A stretch of DNA of 64,000 bases from Incurvaria masculella (lineage: Eukaryota; Arthropoda; Insecta; Lepidoptera; Incurvariidae), in the NCBI GenBank assembly GCA_946894095.1, contig OX335643.1, forward strand, positions 12,387,036-12,451,035, in the 5' to 3' direction. How positions within the stretch are numbered: the stretch's first letter is position 1; the number at the start of each line of letters is the position of its first letter. Both the position numbers and the translations under genes were made by a program. The notes under the pieces were generated by a model, which was not told the DNA's origin, did not search any database, and saw nothing but the letters and a program-made list of their open reading frames with translations. Of the stretch, positions 23,758-35,633 are shown in pieces.

Positions 23758-25270
23758 GAACTAATAATAAATCACTAATAATTATTCAAACGGAGTCGAA
23801 ACAGGCAGCGGGCAGTAGGTAGCCCTGTAGCAAGTTAATTGTACAATGTTGTCGTTTGTGACAACTAATAGAGTGTGGCGTGGTGTCGGGTGGCAACTTC
23901 CACTGGCCCACTTGACGCGGCGCATCTGCTCGCTTCACATGGCTTGCCGCCCTGCCGCCCTCGGCATTCGATTTTATCAGCCACGCCGCCGGTAGAAATA
24001 GCTCGTCATGTGTGAAGCTCACGTGTTTGGGGTGATTTGTTCCATGCAACAACTGCAATAGGTATTGGGTTGAAGATGAAATGAAACATTGGTTTATTGT
24101 TGAGGAGAGCTTTCCCAGAGATGCGGGAGAAATTATACAGCGCTAGATAACAACATACTTCTTTCTCTTTTTCAAAAGATGCATCCGTTTCACTGAATTT
24201 TGACCATAATTTACCTTTCTAAATCACATTAACTATATCGGGTCATGGTCAGTTGTTCACGCCCATCAGCAGGATATTCGACCTAGTTTTACTTAGTCGA
24301 TTGGTGTACCCCATGTTGTAAACCTGCTTTCTTCATATGGCTTTTTAGCATTTATGGATGTTCCGTGTTTACTATTATACGTACCACTGATCAATTACTT
24401 AATCCGTGACTTTTCGCTTATATATTTTTAATGTAATTAGACATGGATGACTTATATAACACCTGCTGCATGGCATGATTTTAACTTCACTTTCATGGGA
24501 ACTAGTTATGCCAGGACCATCCTCATATTGCAGGGCTATATTAAACTGGTTTTAAAACACGGATAAAAACGCTTCGAAAACCAATGATTAAGTATGAACT
24601 TACAATTTTACGTGGAGTCGAAACCATAAACGAAGAATCTCGTAATACCTCATCCATATACACCTAGAATCAAACTAGAACTGAGTTATGCGTTGGATTT
24701 TATAAGAATCAGAAATATAGATTACTGCGTAGTAATTTATGTAAATCAAATTATGTTTGCCTGTTTTTTTTTTCTTGCACATAATACGAGGCATAACCGC
24801 TTTTGCGTTTTTTTATTCTTGCACATAATACGGCGGATTTGCGTTTCCTAGCAATGGAGTAGTATTCCGCCAAAGGAGTTTTTGCGTCCGGCGCCCCTTC
24901 CTGACACTTTCCACCTGCGGATGTGTTGAAAGTGGCGTCGACACCTCGCAGCCTAAAACAACACGAATGTTCTCGCCTTAGTCGGGTTACAAACGTGCCG
25001 ACACACATTTGGCTACATAATTCACAGTAGCAACACTAACATTGCAGCCATGTTATTTTATTGTTTTCGACAAATGTCTTTACTCTATTTATCTGAAGAA
25101 AACTACACGTTATCAAAGAAAGATGTTCCGTGAAAATCTTGAAGACTATGTATTAGATCTTGATGCATCACACATTTTTTAACTGAACTAATTGTCTGGG
25201 CCATCCTTCTTTCGACGATTTTGCTTTGCATTGGTTATGCACAAGAATATTTTTTTAAGATTGCGATAAA
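23758..25270. other. No gene recognised; possible regulatory patches
   Basis: 23765-24060 is GC-rich and repeat-poor with an inverse pair GTTGTC/GACAAC near 23850. 24751-25010 is a second GC-richer stretch containing a duplicated TTCTTGCACATAATACG (24772 and 24817). No exon support. Confidence 0.4.
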
Positions 25271-25526
25271 TCCACACTAATATTATAAATGCGAAAGTGA
25301 CTCTGTCAGTCTGTTGCATTGCTGAACCAATTTTGATAAATTTCGGTATATAGTCTGGACCTTGGAGAAAGACATAGGTTACCTTTTGTCGCGAAAATTA
25401 AACGTGAAGAGGGTGAAATAGGGATGAAAGTTTGTATGTTGAACTCAAGTAATTTCTAGGAAATAATTCAGCCCGACATCAGTCTAAAACGACATTGACC
25501 CGAGCAGAACCGGGTACCTCAGCTAG
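25271..25526 (+). mobile_element. Non-autonomous Helitron with exact A|T junctions
   Basis: 256 bases from TCCACACTAATATTATAAAT to CTAG. The host bases are A before and T after, as expected for Helitron insertion. The 3' hairpin CCCGAGCAGAACCGGG is followed by TACCTCAGCTAG. Same family as 4390-4625. Confidence 0.8.
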
Positions 25527-26239
25527 TATCCCTATAATGGTATCGTTCACGCTGCTTGCAGATTTGACAATTTTAAACGTCTACAAAACCCACATTTTAT
25601 GAGCAATGAAGATAGTTCGTCGTCTGTATTCAGTTCGATTTATGCAATATCGTGCTCCTATAGAGTTGAGATCCTGCTTTGGTACCCTATCGCTTCAGCA
25701 ACCTCTACCGAATGAATATTTTGCCAGCTCGGCTGAGCTGAGTAAATTGTCTGCTTACTGCCCACGCATTTACTAACAGCCTGTACTTTCACACCGCGCG
25801 AAGTGGCTGTTAATAGCCGCTGCTCGTTATTGGATACTTTCACACGTCAAACTATTTGTCGCTCTAGCTGCAAGTGTCCAAACTAAACACTCGTACCGCG
25901 AATCAAGGAAATGTCTACCTTATTTATTCTTATAGAGAGCCGTAAATATTGTCGAAGGTTAAATATGTGTAGAACGTGTAATATGAGACAGCAATTTGGT
26001 GTGATTTTTCTCACAAGTGAATGGCGACCGCAGGCTACTAGTGTTACGTGGAGAATGCTGATTAATATCAATATTTGGTACGTTTTTGTAGTTAAGAACT
26101 AACACGATAATGATTTTTTTTAATTATTTTTATATGAAGGTCCACATATGGCGTACACCAGACCCTCACCTAAGAGGTGACTAGGATAATTTTGCGCTGT
26201 GTAGGTTCCGGCAGCTGGAAGGATTGCAAGTGGTCCCAC

Positions 26240-26515
26240 TGTTTGTCTTTCCGTGCATGTTGTAAAAGGCGATTAAGGGATTTGTCGTTCGTGGTTCGGA
26301 TTCTGCATTAAGCTTTCCTAAACTCCCTAGTTGGTAGGATTGGTCCCGCTCGGATTGGTACCATCACATTAATTAAATAAACGATGGAAGCGGCATTAAT
26401 AATTGGCCGTGATTTCCATCCAGTTCAATGAAGATAAAAGGAACATGCTGACTTGGCACTTAGTTAGTTTTGGGTTAGTGTCATGATACAGTATAAGAAG
26501 AGACATGAAGTAACA
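26240..26515 (+). mobile_element. SINE body copy after LINE-like leader
   Basis: CGTGGTTCGGATTCTGCATTAAGC, TTGGTAGGATTGGTCCCGC and TTTCCATCCAGTTCAATGAAG identify the body. It is preceded by TTCCGTGCATGTTGTAAAAGGCGATTAAGGG, also seen near 12020, a head unlike both the tRNA and 5S ones. Confidence 0.6.
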
Positions 26516-28384
26516 AATTCAAGTTTACGTGGTGAACTGACTGGTCCGCCAGCTTCGTCACCACTCAGTATTCGTCGCCCACTCAAAACAAACATCGACA
26601 TTCACCAATATGCTAATATCCCCTTAGGGTATCAGGTTTGAGCAATTAAGTCCGCCTCTGACAAGGACTTTTGCACACGTACATGTGTTTGACAGCTTTT
26701 GCAATCAAGTGAGTGACTGACAGGTGAATTTGGCAGACAAGAAGCCACTCAATATAAATTTGATACATAGTCAGTCGTCAATACAATAAATATTAAATAT
26801 GGTACAAAATATTTGTCATTTAGAGATCCTGGATTTATGTCCTCCCTTACTCATGTATTTTTCTAATTCCCTTAGTAATAGGTATCCCCCCCGTTCTTTC
26901 CAACAGTATCATCTAACAGCAGTATTGCTTTTTTCAAAGAGGGATTGCGAATTTCATTTCCCGTAGCAGTGTTCGACATCCGAATCCAAATTAAATAACT
27001 AACGCCGTATTTCAGCGGTGAAGGTGAATTGCTCGCCCATAGCCATTATTTGAGACCTATTCCTTTTTATATGTACCTACTTCTTACGTACTTATTATGA
27101 AATGTTAATTTAATTAATAAATATAGTTATCTCGAGGTTCTAAAGACTCCGATTCCTAATTATTTTAAAAAATTTGGTCATAGCAGAAATTAAGACATTT
27201 AATTATTTTCCGTTGAGCTAAATTAGCAAATAATGACCAGTTTCTTAAAAAAAAGTATTTTAGCCTACATGATGAATGCATGTGATTTAAGTCATTTTGA
27301 AACATCACTTATAATAAAAAAAAATATCATAATCAAGGAGAAGAATAACAGCAAATGCAAGATCGGGTGAAAGTATATTAAAAAAAATGGCAATTAGCAG
27401 CGTGCAAGAAACTATTCACCACAATATTATTTTGAGAATCGAAGAGAGGTTATTTTAAGAACCTTAATTAATTATAAGTAAACGTAGAGTCTGTGATCAA
27501 CATCCCCGTCGCCGATGCCTTAGAACCCGCGCGGGTCCGACACTCGCCCCTCCGTAGCCACTCAAAAAATCGGTCTACTCAAACCTGCAACCACGGCAAC
27601 CATGCATTGGACTTATTTAAAACCCGATCTGCATCCTTAAAGTCGTTCTTTAGTTATTTTTGGTCCTATTTTATGCGTTAATTCAGAAAAAAGCAGGAAC
27701 TGAGCCGGGCGACGACCAAGTCGCGTGGCAGCGTCTCAGAAATCGGCGACGAATAAGTAGGACATCAATCTTACCAACAATCCGACTACCGCAGTTAGGA
27801 GCTGATCGTACGAAATAGAAAAGATTTAGCGCTACGAAATAATTGTAGACATAAAAAAAAAAAATTTTTCCGGACCGATTATTTTACGATCCCGCCCGAC
27901 GAAAAAAAAACCACACACCTCTTTGGATTTTCATGCGATTGCGCACACCCATTCCGTCTATACTTCTTTCATGTAACTCATCCACCGCATACAAAACAAA
28001 GTAACTCCTTAATCCATTTATCCGCATGGAGAAGGAACGTGAAGCAATGGCCCGCGAAAATATAATGGCTTAGAAAAATTACGCGCCGTTTCTTTTTGAG
28101 TGCCTGCGAATATAATAAGGCTAGGTGGGGGGCTCTTGGGGTGAGGTAAGGGGGTGCCAAGACATGGGGGTGTCGCTATGGCTACGCGCATAATTTGGTA
28201 ATACAATCCCCATTTCTGGCACCTATAAGCTATATCCAGCTATGGCTACATACTTCGGATATATTTATGTGCAGCTGTTACTTGCGTAGAAAATGAACCG
28301 AATTACGAATCAAATAAGGAAAAAAAATATTTGAAACACATTGTATTAACAATTTGTAAATGCATTTCTTTTAACCGACTTCAT
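26516..28384. other. No gene recognised
   Basis: Mostly AT-rich. 27480-27760 is GC-rich (CCCCGTCGCCGATGCC, ATCGGCGACGAATAAG) with no coding signal. Presumed Vsx intron. Confidence 0.45.
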
Positions 28385-29105
28385 TACGTAACTAGACATG
28401 GATGGCTAACACCATACGCAACGTCATGATATCAGCCCAACGCACCACATTCTCGAAGGAATTAGGTGCCATGCCAGAACATTCCTTTTTTAAGGGGTTA
28501 CATTAAAATTTAAGGAAAAAACCGACACATTTTCATTGCCATTTCACCATATGTTCATCCAATTTAACGGTACCAACCCAGCGAGGATGGAGGACGGGAA
28601 GAGAAGCCGAAACTCATTTGTACCTATGGGCTCGGCGACACCACTTAACATACAAAATTTGCAGCGAGGGCGAGTGAGTTAGTTTACGAATTAGCTTACA
28701 CTGATTTTATCGAATTCGAAGGACACGTAAGAACACGTAAGAAAGTCACAGGACGCTTTTTAGTGGAACGAACATTCGATATTGCGCGTCCCGAATTCGT
28801 ATGCAAACTAACTAACAAACTAACAGTTAGACGTTTTGGAATAACTCATGGCTACGCTGCCACCATACGAATTAGTTTCGATTGCTTCTCCCGTCCTTTC
28901 ATCCTCACTGGCTTAACCCTACCACCTAGTAGGTGAAGGGAACCTACAATTTACATGGATCCCGAACCACTGTAGTTCGCATTAGTAACTAAATTCACTT
29001 ATCTAACTCAGAAAGAAATTGGTGCATGAACGGAGTGGTGACTTGAACCCATGACCGCTGGCATGCAAGGCAAGTCGCCGCGCCTCTAAGCTACGAGCCG
29101 CTCAG
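28385..29105 (-). mobile_element. Full SINE split by a hAT-like MITE
   Basis: Minus strand. The tail starts at 28385, the body is cut at about 28570 by the MITE and resumes near 28912. The head at 29035-29105 has a box B (GGTTCAAGTC inverse near 29045) and ends in the inverse of GAGCGGCTCGTAGC. Without the MITE it would be about 380 bases. Confidence 0.75.
28571..28911. mobile_element. hAT-like MITE inserted in a SINE
   Basis: Inverted ends CAGCGAGGATGGAGGACGGG and the inverse of CAGTGAGGATGAAAGGACGGG, continuing with GAAGC..CGAAACT on both sides. CAG ends are usual for hAT elements. It interrupts a minus-strand SINE between its ACCAACC and CTTAACCCTACC segments. The interior holds ATTCGATATTGCGCGTCCCG, shared with copies near 49000 and 63060. 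An exact 8-bp duplication was not seen. Confidence 0.7.
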
Positions 29106-31082
29106 GTGCGTGTCTCAGTTGCGTGTCACTGCTAATTCAGAGAAAACCAATGACGCAAGAACGTACGTAGTTTCTTCAATAGCCACTTCTATAATGAACT
29201 ATTCACATATAAGAAACAACACAATATTTCAAACGAAAAATAACGACGATTGGAAAAATGGGCCCTAATGAACGAAGTAATATCTCATTCATGAGGATAA
29301 CAAATCTATTTACATAGCAAACAGATGAAGTTCTCTTGTTTACCGTAACACAAAGAAGCCTGTCGAGAGACAAGGGAACTCCGGACAATCGATATTAATT
29401 TGCAGCAGCTTTCAGAGCTTTCGTGAAAAAAATATAAAGCCGGGACTACACGCGCGCATCTTGATTTATAGCACTCTTCTTCGGACTTGCGGATTCCATA
29501 AATGATACAATTAATTGATGATAAGATAAGGGAATAATTTTATAACAGTGGTCAGTGTAATTGGGAATGTGTTCGACGTATTTTGTAATAAGCTTTTACA
29601 GATAACATGTTTTAAAAAGAAAAAAAAATAAGTATTTTACAAAGATATATTCGGGTTGGGTTATTTTCGGGTTGTGTGGCTATTTATTTCTGCTTGTAAA
29701 GTTGAAAAGCTTAAGTCATGTATTTGCTCTCTAAGTACGAAAAAGTAAATATCATTGTATCCTAAATCATTATTTTGTTTTGTACGCTAAGAGTAAACCC
29801 GTTAGATATTTTAATTAATGCTTTTCTTCTCTTAACATTTAGTTTATCTATTGTGATCTGGCCCTTACAATTAGTTATATGTAGGTACATCTCGTCTTTG
29901 AACTAACATTTGCGTATATTTCACGTCAATAAAATTATTGGATATAAAATGAAGACGTATTTTCATATAATTGACGCAGGTGTGGTTCTAGATAATGCGA
30001 TTATTGACAATTAATTACTTAGCTATTGTCACTACCATACTCACGCTTCAACAGTGTCGAGAATGCTATAGCAGGATTATATGGGAGTTTTGTGAACCGA
30101 ATTAACACGTAACATGCCTTTATTTAAGATATTATATTATTTTACAATAATGTTGTTCGAGATTTACAGTTTTCATAGCTTATCAACATTTAAAATACCT
30201 TCTTACAATTAAAATGAAATGTTTGAATACATTAATGTTTTTCGCTCCTGGATTTAATGTTTTTTACTTAAATGTAACTTTTTGATTAACTCATAGATAA
30301 CCTTTTTTTGGTTTTGCACACCTGGAAAAAAATAATTACTAACCGATTTAATATAGGTTTTATGAATCCATACAAATTTTATAAATTCGAAAGTACCTCT
30401 GTCTGTGTCTCTGTTACGTTTTCGCTAAACAATGTTTGATGCATTTTGGTATTCAGATAGTCAGGACTTTGGAAAAAGACATAGGTTACCTTTTGTGGCA
30501 AAAATAAAAGTGGAAGGGGGTGACAAAGGGAATGAAAATTTGTATGGAGAACTCATAATTTGCTAACATCATCGATCAACACCAGTACAATTAATTTGCC
30601 TAAAACGGACTAAAAGAGGGAACATATTGTGAAAAGATTATTTGAATCTTCATGAGACAGAAAACTCATCTGCTCGTTCTTAAAAATAAATTGTAAATGG
30701 CAATTTCAAATCAATTACTTGCATTCCATAAGCATGCGTTTTATGTTCCTCCCTAAGGTCAATTTTCTCTATTTTTTTTACCATCGATTAACCTGACCAA
30801 TGCCAGACTCGTCTATTCTCATTTCTCGGAAGCAAACTGTGCCTAGCCACCGAATACCTCAGCCAGACAAGAGCACAAACAGCCTCGCAATGACACCTCA
30901 AAGGAGCAGGACACCTCAAAACAACGCAATCAGAGAGCGAGACACCTGCGTTGGCGTCCACAAAAAAGGGACACGAAAAAATATGTAAGATCACAATATC
31001 TCGGCCACTATTATGCGAAAGCTCTTGTTTGTAGTGCTTTGGGAAGCCCTCGACAATGAGAACTAATGTCGTCCTTTTTCAG
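29106..31082. other. Intron before candidate exon B
   Basis: AT-rich, with a Helitron fragment at 30367. A 62-codon open stretch at 30800-30988 lies just upstream of the microexon but has no matching splice sites. Confidence 0.45.
30367..30555 (+). mobile_element. Helitron fragment (3' end missing)
   Basis: Shares TATAAATTCGAAAGTACCTCTGTC and ACATAGGTTACCTTTTGT with the element at 25271. The CTAG end is missing. Confidence 0.55.
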
Positions 31083-31112
31083 GTGTCACAATGGAAATAG
31101 GACTCTGTCTCG
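31083..31112 (+). CDS. Vsx: Vsx homeobox gene, candidate 30-base microexon B
   Basis: Flanked by a pyrimidine-rich acceptor (CCTTTTTCAG) and a near-consensus donor (CG|GTAAGT). It carries two bases, nine codons (VTMEIGLCL) and one base, so it keeps frame between exon A and the exon at 46058 and could be skipped without shifting frame, because its length is a multiple of three. The split codons at both junctions read Gly (G|GT). Very small exons upstream of the homeobox are plausible in a gene with introns this long, but nothing in the ten residues is diagnostic. Support is splice-site quality plus exact phase agreement on both sides. Confidence 0.5.
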
Positions 31113-31809
31113 GTAAGTAGTGGGCCCATTCTTAGTTTGTTTTGTATTTATTGTGGTCTCAAAAGGAGTGCTCGGACTTTTCACACCTCCCTCACTCTCC
31201 CATTGTGGAGTCTTGTCCTCGCCTTTTTTATTCGCACTTTCGAGGGCAGGCGCGGTGGATTAGCTGTTGCGATTTCTTCGCTGTAGTTTCCAGGTTCTAT
31301 TTCTGCGTATCGACGTTTTACCCAGAGACATTACACATTTAGTTAGGTGAAGTACATTTTTATTTAATTTAAGGACATATTTAAAAATCATTCAACAATT
31401 TTAATCAATCAATTTCCTTTTAATTTTAAATGTTATCAGAATGAGCGCCCATTATAGATTACGTATTCTTATAATAAAAATAAAATAATTATAAATAAGA
31501 ACCGAGAAAAATATATCTACTCATACAACCGTATATATGTATGTAGCCAGCACCTTAGATGAAAATCTAAGGCCAGCACTCGTCATCGTGTCGAAAATTT
31601 AAACTAACAACTTGATCCTAACCTAACCAATCACTATTTTCGTTAATATCGCTTTCAAACTCCGGCCACAGCATAGGTCGGTAATATATTTATTATCTGA
31701 ACCTCAGATAAAAAAAGGAAGGAGATGTGCTATCTAGCGCGCCTGCTGTCGCCGATTTTTTTAAACTACGAACTGTTCTTAAATGTCTATGTCACGTCCC
31801 TAAAATCAT

Positions 31810-32120
31810 AAGTTATTGCTACCGGATCAGCTTGTAACTCATGGGCGCGGGGACTTGCTATTCATGCCAGATGTCATGGGTTCAATGCCCGTCTCATTAT
31901 GCAGCACTCTCTTTCTATTTTTAAGTTGGATTATTGAATTTTGTCACAAACGTGAACTGTTTCATGGTTCAGAATACAAGGTAGTATGGTTACGCCCGCC
32001 CGAGTTGGTACCATCGTATTGGATGAAAAGAAAAAAATGCCTGTGTTTTCCATTCAGTTCAATTTAGCCGTTCTTAGAAAGATCCTGAGATCCTGACATT
32101 CCTTTGGGAATGCTGTGTAT
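31810..32120 (+). mobile_element. SINE with tRNA-like head
   Basis: Head with box B-like GGGTTCAATGCCC near 31879, linker TCTATTTTTAAGTTGGATTA, junction TTTCATGGTTCAGAAT and shortened body. A short open frame here is incidental. Confidence 0.65.
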
Positions 32121-32309
32121 TGATTACAAAGAAATATTATTAGAACTCACATTGGAACACTGAGCAGTGACGGAAATCTTATATCCTACATGCAACGAGA
32201 TTACGTTTTAAACTTTTTGATTTGATTTGAGAAAGGAGGACGGGAGCCGTTGCGTTGCCATGTTTTATTGTTAATACACCGACTGTCGATATAGAATGTT
32301 CGTTGCGGT

Positions 32310-32455
32310 AAGGTTGGTTTTCACTAAACGCTGATTTATATTTAACCAATACTTAAAGGGCCATTATTACTAAAGTGATGATTATCTTGTACTGGTATTT
32401 ATTTCAAGACGGTAGCTAAGAATGGCCCCTTAGTGTGCCAAACAGCACGTGGTGA
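32310..32455. repeat. GGGCC palindromic MITE, second copy
   Basis: CTTAAAGGGCCATT (32352) to AATGGCCCCTTA (32421-32432), with GGTTTTCACTAA and CGTGGTGAAAAAT as outer inverse parts. Contains ATGATTATCTTGTA, matching the inverse of 18061-18130. Confidence 0.55.
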
Positions 32456-35348
32456 AAAATACCCTAAATGACGCCCAGTGCATTTCTTACGTGTCGTTGG
32501 AACTCGAGAACGTCAGGAGTAAGCGAATTCGTGAACGATTTGACTGACCGGCGCTACCGTCAGTGTATGTATTGTCACTATAGATGCCGCTACACGGATG
32601 AATTTTGGTCGCGACTACCGTCTTTCGATGCCTCGATGTGATTTTCTGCGGGTGGAGATGCGGGAAAAGCCAGTAATAAATAAAATCCCATCTTCGGGGC
32701 CCCGCGGGCACAGCGTGATTGCCCAAGTGACAATTATCAAATTCCGCTCCACTCGGGGTATGCGCTATGAACCGAGGACTCATGTCAAATTGGCAATCAG
32801 CGAAACGCACCGTAACCGCAGTGTTCGCAGTCGCGACTCTTTCCTGTGAGAGTGATCGGCAGGACCATAGACCGCGGAATCCGGAGATTAGGAATGTCTG
32901 TTTTCTGTGGAACACTAGGAAGTGAACCCGCGTGGTTTTTATGCAACTAAATCTACCGTACGCTTTTACGAGATCAATTATCTATCGTAAACACCTAATT
33001 GTGTAGTTGAGTATACTACTGTTAAGATTCATTGAAATTACTTTTACTATATTTTACTATGTTTTCCGACAGTCAGTTTTGACATTAAATGTATGAAACG
33101 AATGTCAAGTGGGAAGCCATAGTTTGGCTAAGCCATGCACAAGTAAGGTATTTAAGGAATTAATACAGCATAATACTGTGCTGAGGGAACAAGAAAACAT
33201 TGAACCAAAATATAGTTGACGTATTTTTTCTCAATGTACTTTTTAGGGTTCCGTACCCGAAGGGTGAAAACGGAACCCTATTACTAAGCCTCCGCTGTCC
33301 GTATCTCATGAACCGTAATAGGTTGGCAGCTGAAATTTTCACAGAGTGTGTATTCACTTTGCCGCTATAACAACAAATAGGTAAAATAAATAAATAATAA
33401 AAATTAAAAGAGTGTCCCACACAAAAAACCTGATTTTTTTGTTAAATCTTGTACGCTTGTACGAACCCTTCGTGTGGGAGTCCGAACTCGTACTTGGCCG
33501 GTTTTTTAATGCCGCAAGACATTAAGTTCTACTTATTGTAGATGTTGTCGAGCGACAAGCGCTATTCGTTAATGACACTATATTTAAGAACGTATTAGGA
33601 GATACAAAATAAATATATGTATATATTTACATATATAAAAATTTATATTTAGGAACAGTATCCGAAGTCTATGCCTTTCCGCCACCTATTAAACTTCAGC
33701 CCTTAGCCTCATTTCTCATAGAGACATCTGTCAGGGTCACTCGAATGGATAATCCGAAATTTGCCGGTTCGAGTCCTGACTGTATATTAATTTAGTCCAA
33801 AATTGCCATTTTCATGTTTGTTTTTAGTTGTTAATGCTTTTTATTTATTGTAGAAATGTTTCCCAATAGAAGAGCAACGAAGAACATTAGACAAAAAAAC
33901 ACAGGAAGAAGCTATTTTAATTTGTTGCATTCTGTAATATTTTAATAACAAATTTAAATATGTCTGTATTTTTTTAGGAGAACGCTAACCTCAAACATTT
34001 TCTTAAGATCAAATGATCTCATCACGCCCCTGAGCTACGAGCCGCTACATAAATTAATTTATTTTTATAATGGCACCATGTATTAAATAATAGAATGAAA
34101 AATAAATCAGTTTCTTGACCTCACAAGAGACGTAAGTAGCATGTTAGTAATCACACAAATGCTATAGTATCGATTTAAAAAATCCATTTCAAGCGCTCTC
34201 GCGCAGCCGTCAGCGAAAGCTCCTTTCAGCATCTCCAAACGCAAATTGCCAATTTGTTCTGAAACATCCTGCGGGAGCGTATTATCGTCTTTAAACACAC
34301 CGCCCCACTTACCTCCCCCCTCCCTCCACCACCCCTCCTAGTGGGGCCGCCTTAGCAGCGTTGTCATCACCATAGGTCAACTGCATAAGTCGACCTTAGA
34401 TAATTACTGAAATATTGACCAATGCTTAACGAAAAAAAAAACGGAACTTTTTACTGTATATAAAAGTTTAATTATTGCATAAGTAAGTATACTTTTTTGT
34501 ACTAAGCAAGTACGTCGCTTATTCCAAAGAATGTGATATGTATGTACCTATGTATAATCAACCGTCAATTATTGCATTCATCTCACACTATTTTTTGTTT
34601 ACAAAATAAAGACCAAAAACCTTACCTTAGCTATGAGCTTAGCTTAGAAATAATTGAGAGGTCAACCTCATTGCTGTTGCCACCAAATCATTTTTTATGT
34701 CCAATTCAGCCTGGATTTAACTAAATGTTTAATATGTTTTTACAGTTACCTTTTATATTACCTTTTCTCTTAAATTTTACAGGAATTTTAAATCTACATT
34801 TAAATTCTGTAATCTTAATGTACTGTTATCATCAGAAACATTCTTGGCTGAGTTTCAATTAAAACCTAATTATTTTTACACTTTTCATATTTGATCAATT
34901 AACATGTTTCAAAATATAAGGATTTAAAATTATGAAAACTTGCAATACTATCCGATCCTACAATGACTGAATTATGCGCCGATTTTCACGTCATACCTAC
35001 GATGATCGCCGAGCAGATTCTAGGTGCAAAAAACAGACAAGTCTTTCTTCCTTACCTTAGAGAGAAAAACCCTCACACATTTTTCTTTCTAATGGGACCA
35101 AAGCGAACAAAACCTTTTAAATTCTGTGCATAATCGGAAGAACTTAACTAATTAATCCATCTCAATACTTGTTCAGTCGTACACTAAGCCTTGATTTCAT
35201 ACTTAGATATTTTACTGACTCGTATATATCTATACTAATAATAAATCTGTAAGGGATGGAGTAAGTGGTTTTGTTTTCTGAGATACTTCGTTTGTAGACT
35301 TTATGCATGATACTAAAACTAAATTGACGATTTTTAGAAATCAGTTCT
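32456..35348. other. Mostly non-coding; GC-rich patch at 32600-32880
   Basis: 32590-32880 is GC-rich and open on both strands for 80-140 codons, which in an otherwise AT-rich setting suggests either a conserved regulatory block or an old insertion. No protein motif was recognised. The remainder is AT-rich, with one repeat at 33241 and a tRNA-like GGTTCGAGTCC at 33766. Confidence 0.4.
33241..33508 (-). repeat. ACCGGCCAA...GGAACCCT repeat
   Basis: Reverse copy of the 2261 repeat: TTTAGGGTTCCGTACCCGAAGG to ACTTGGCCGGTTTTTTAA. The GACGGACG core is shortened. Confidence 0.75.
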
Positions 35349-35369
35349 GTATGTATGTATGTATGTATA
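35349..35369. repeat. (TATG)n microsatellite beside the pogo element
   Basis: About five tandem ATGT/GTAT units immediately before the left TA of the pogo transposon. It belongs to an older repeat starting near 35231 (ACTAATAATAAATC), into which pogo inserted; that repeat resumes after 38023 (TTCCTCCATAACTCTG). Confidence 0.7.
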
Positions 35370-35388
35370 TATGAATGTATAGGGGGAA

Positions 35389-35629
35389 GTCCCCTAGTGG
35401 CGGACACCTAAGGTTTTCAGGAAATAATAAAAAAAACGATATATATTTTTTTAATTTTATTTATTAATTAGGTAGCCAACAAACTTGTGAATGAACATAA
35501 ATTAACAAAAATGCAACTTCTGCATAATCATATTTAAAAACCTAAATTAAACTTTAGTGAAAAAAAAACAATCGCAGAAAGTGGCCCCTAGTACCGGACG
35601 GACTTCACTTCGAACGCCTAGGTCCGGAC
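35389..35629. repeat. Subterminal 17-base motifs, left side of pogo element
   Basis: Three copies of a motif near GTCCCCTAGTRCCGGAC: 35389-35405, 35583-35599 and 35615-35629. Together with copies on the right side in inverse orientation they are probably transposase-binding sites. The first overlaps the terminal repeat; the other two lie just after the stop codon. Confidence 0.7.
35456..35465 (-). promoter_or_regulatory. Possible polyadenylation signals of the pogo transposase
   Basis: Two overlapping AATAAA hexamers on the minus strand, about 170 bases after the transposase stop codon and inside the element. AATAAA is common in AT-rich DNA, so this is only positional support. Confidence 0.4.
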
Positions 35630-35633
35630 ATTT

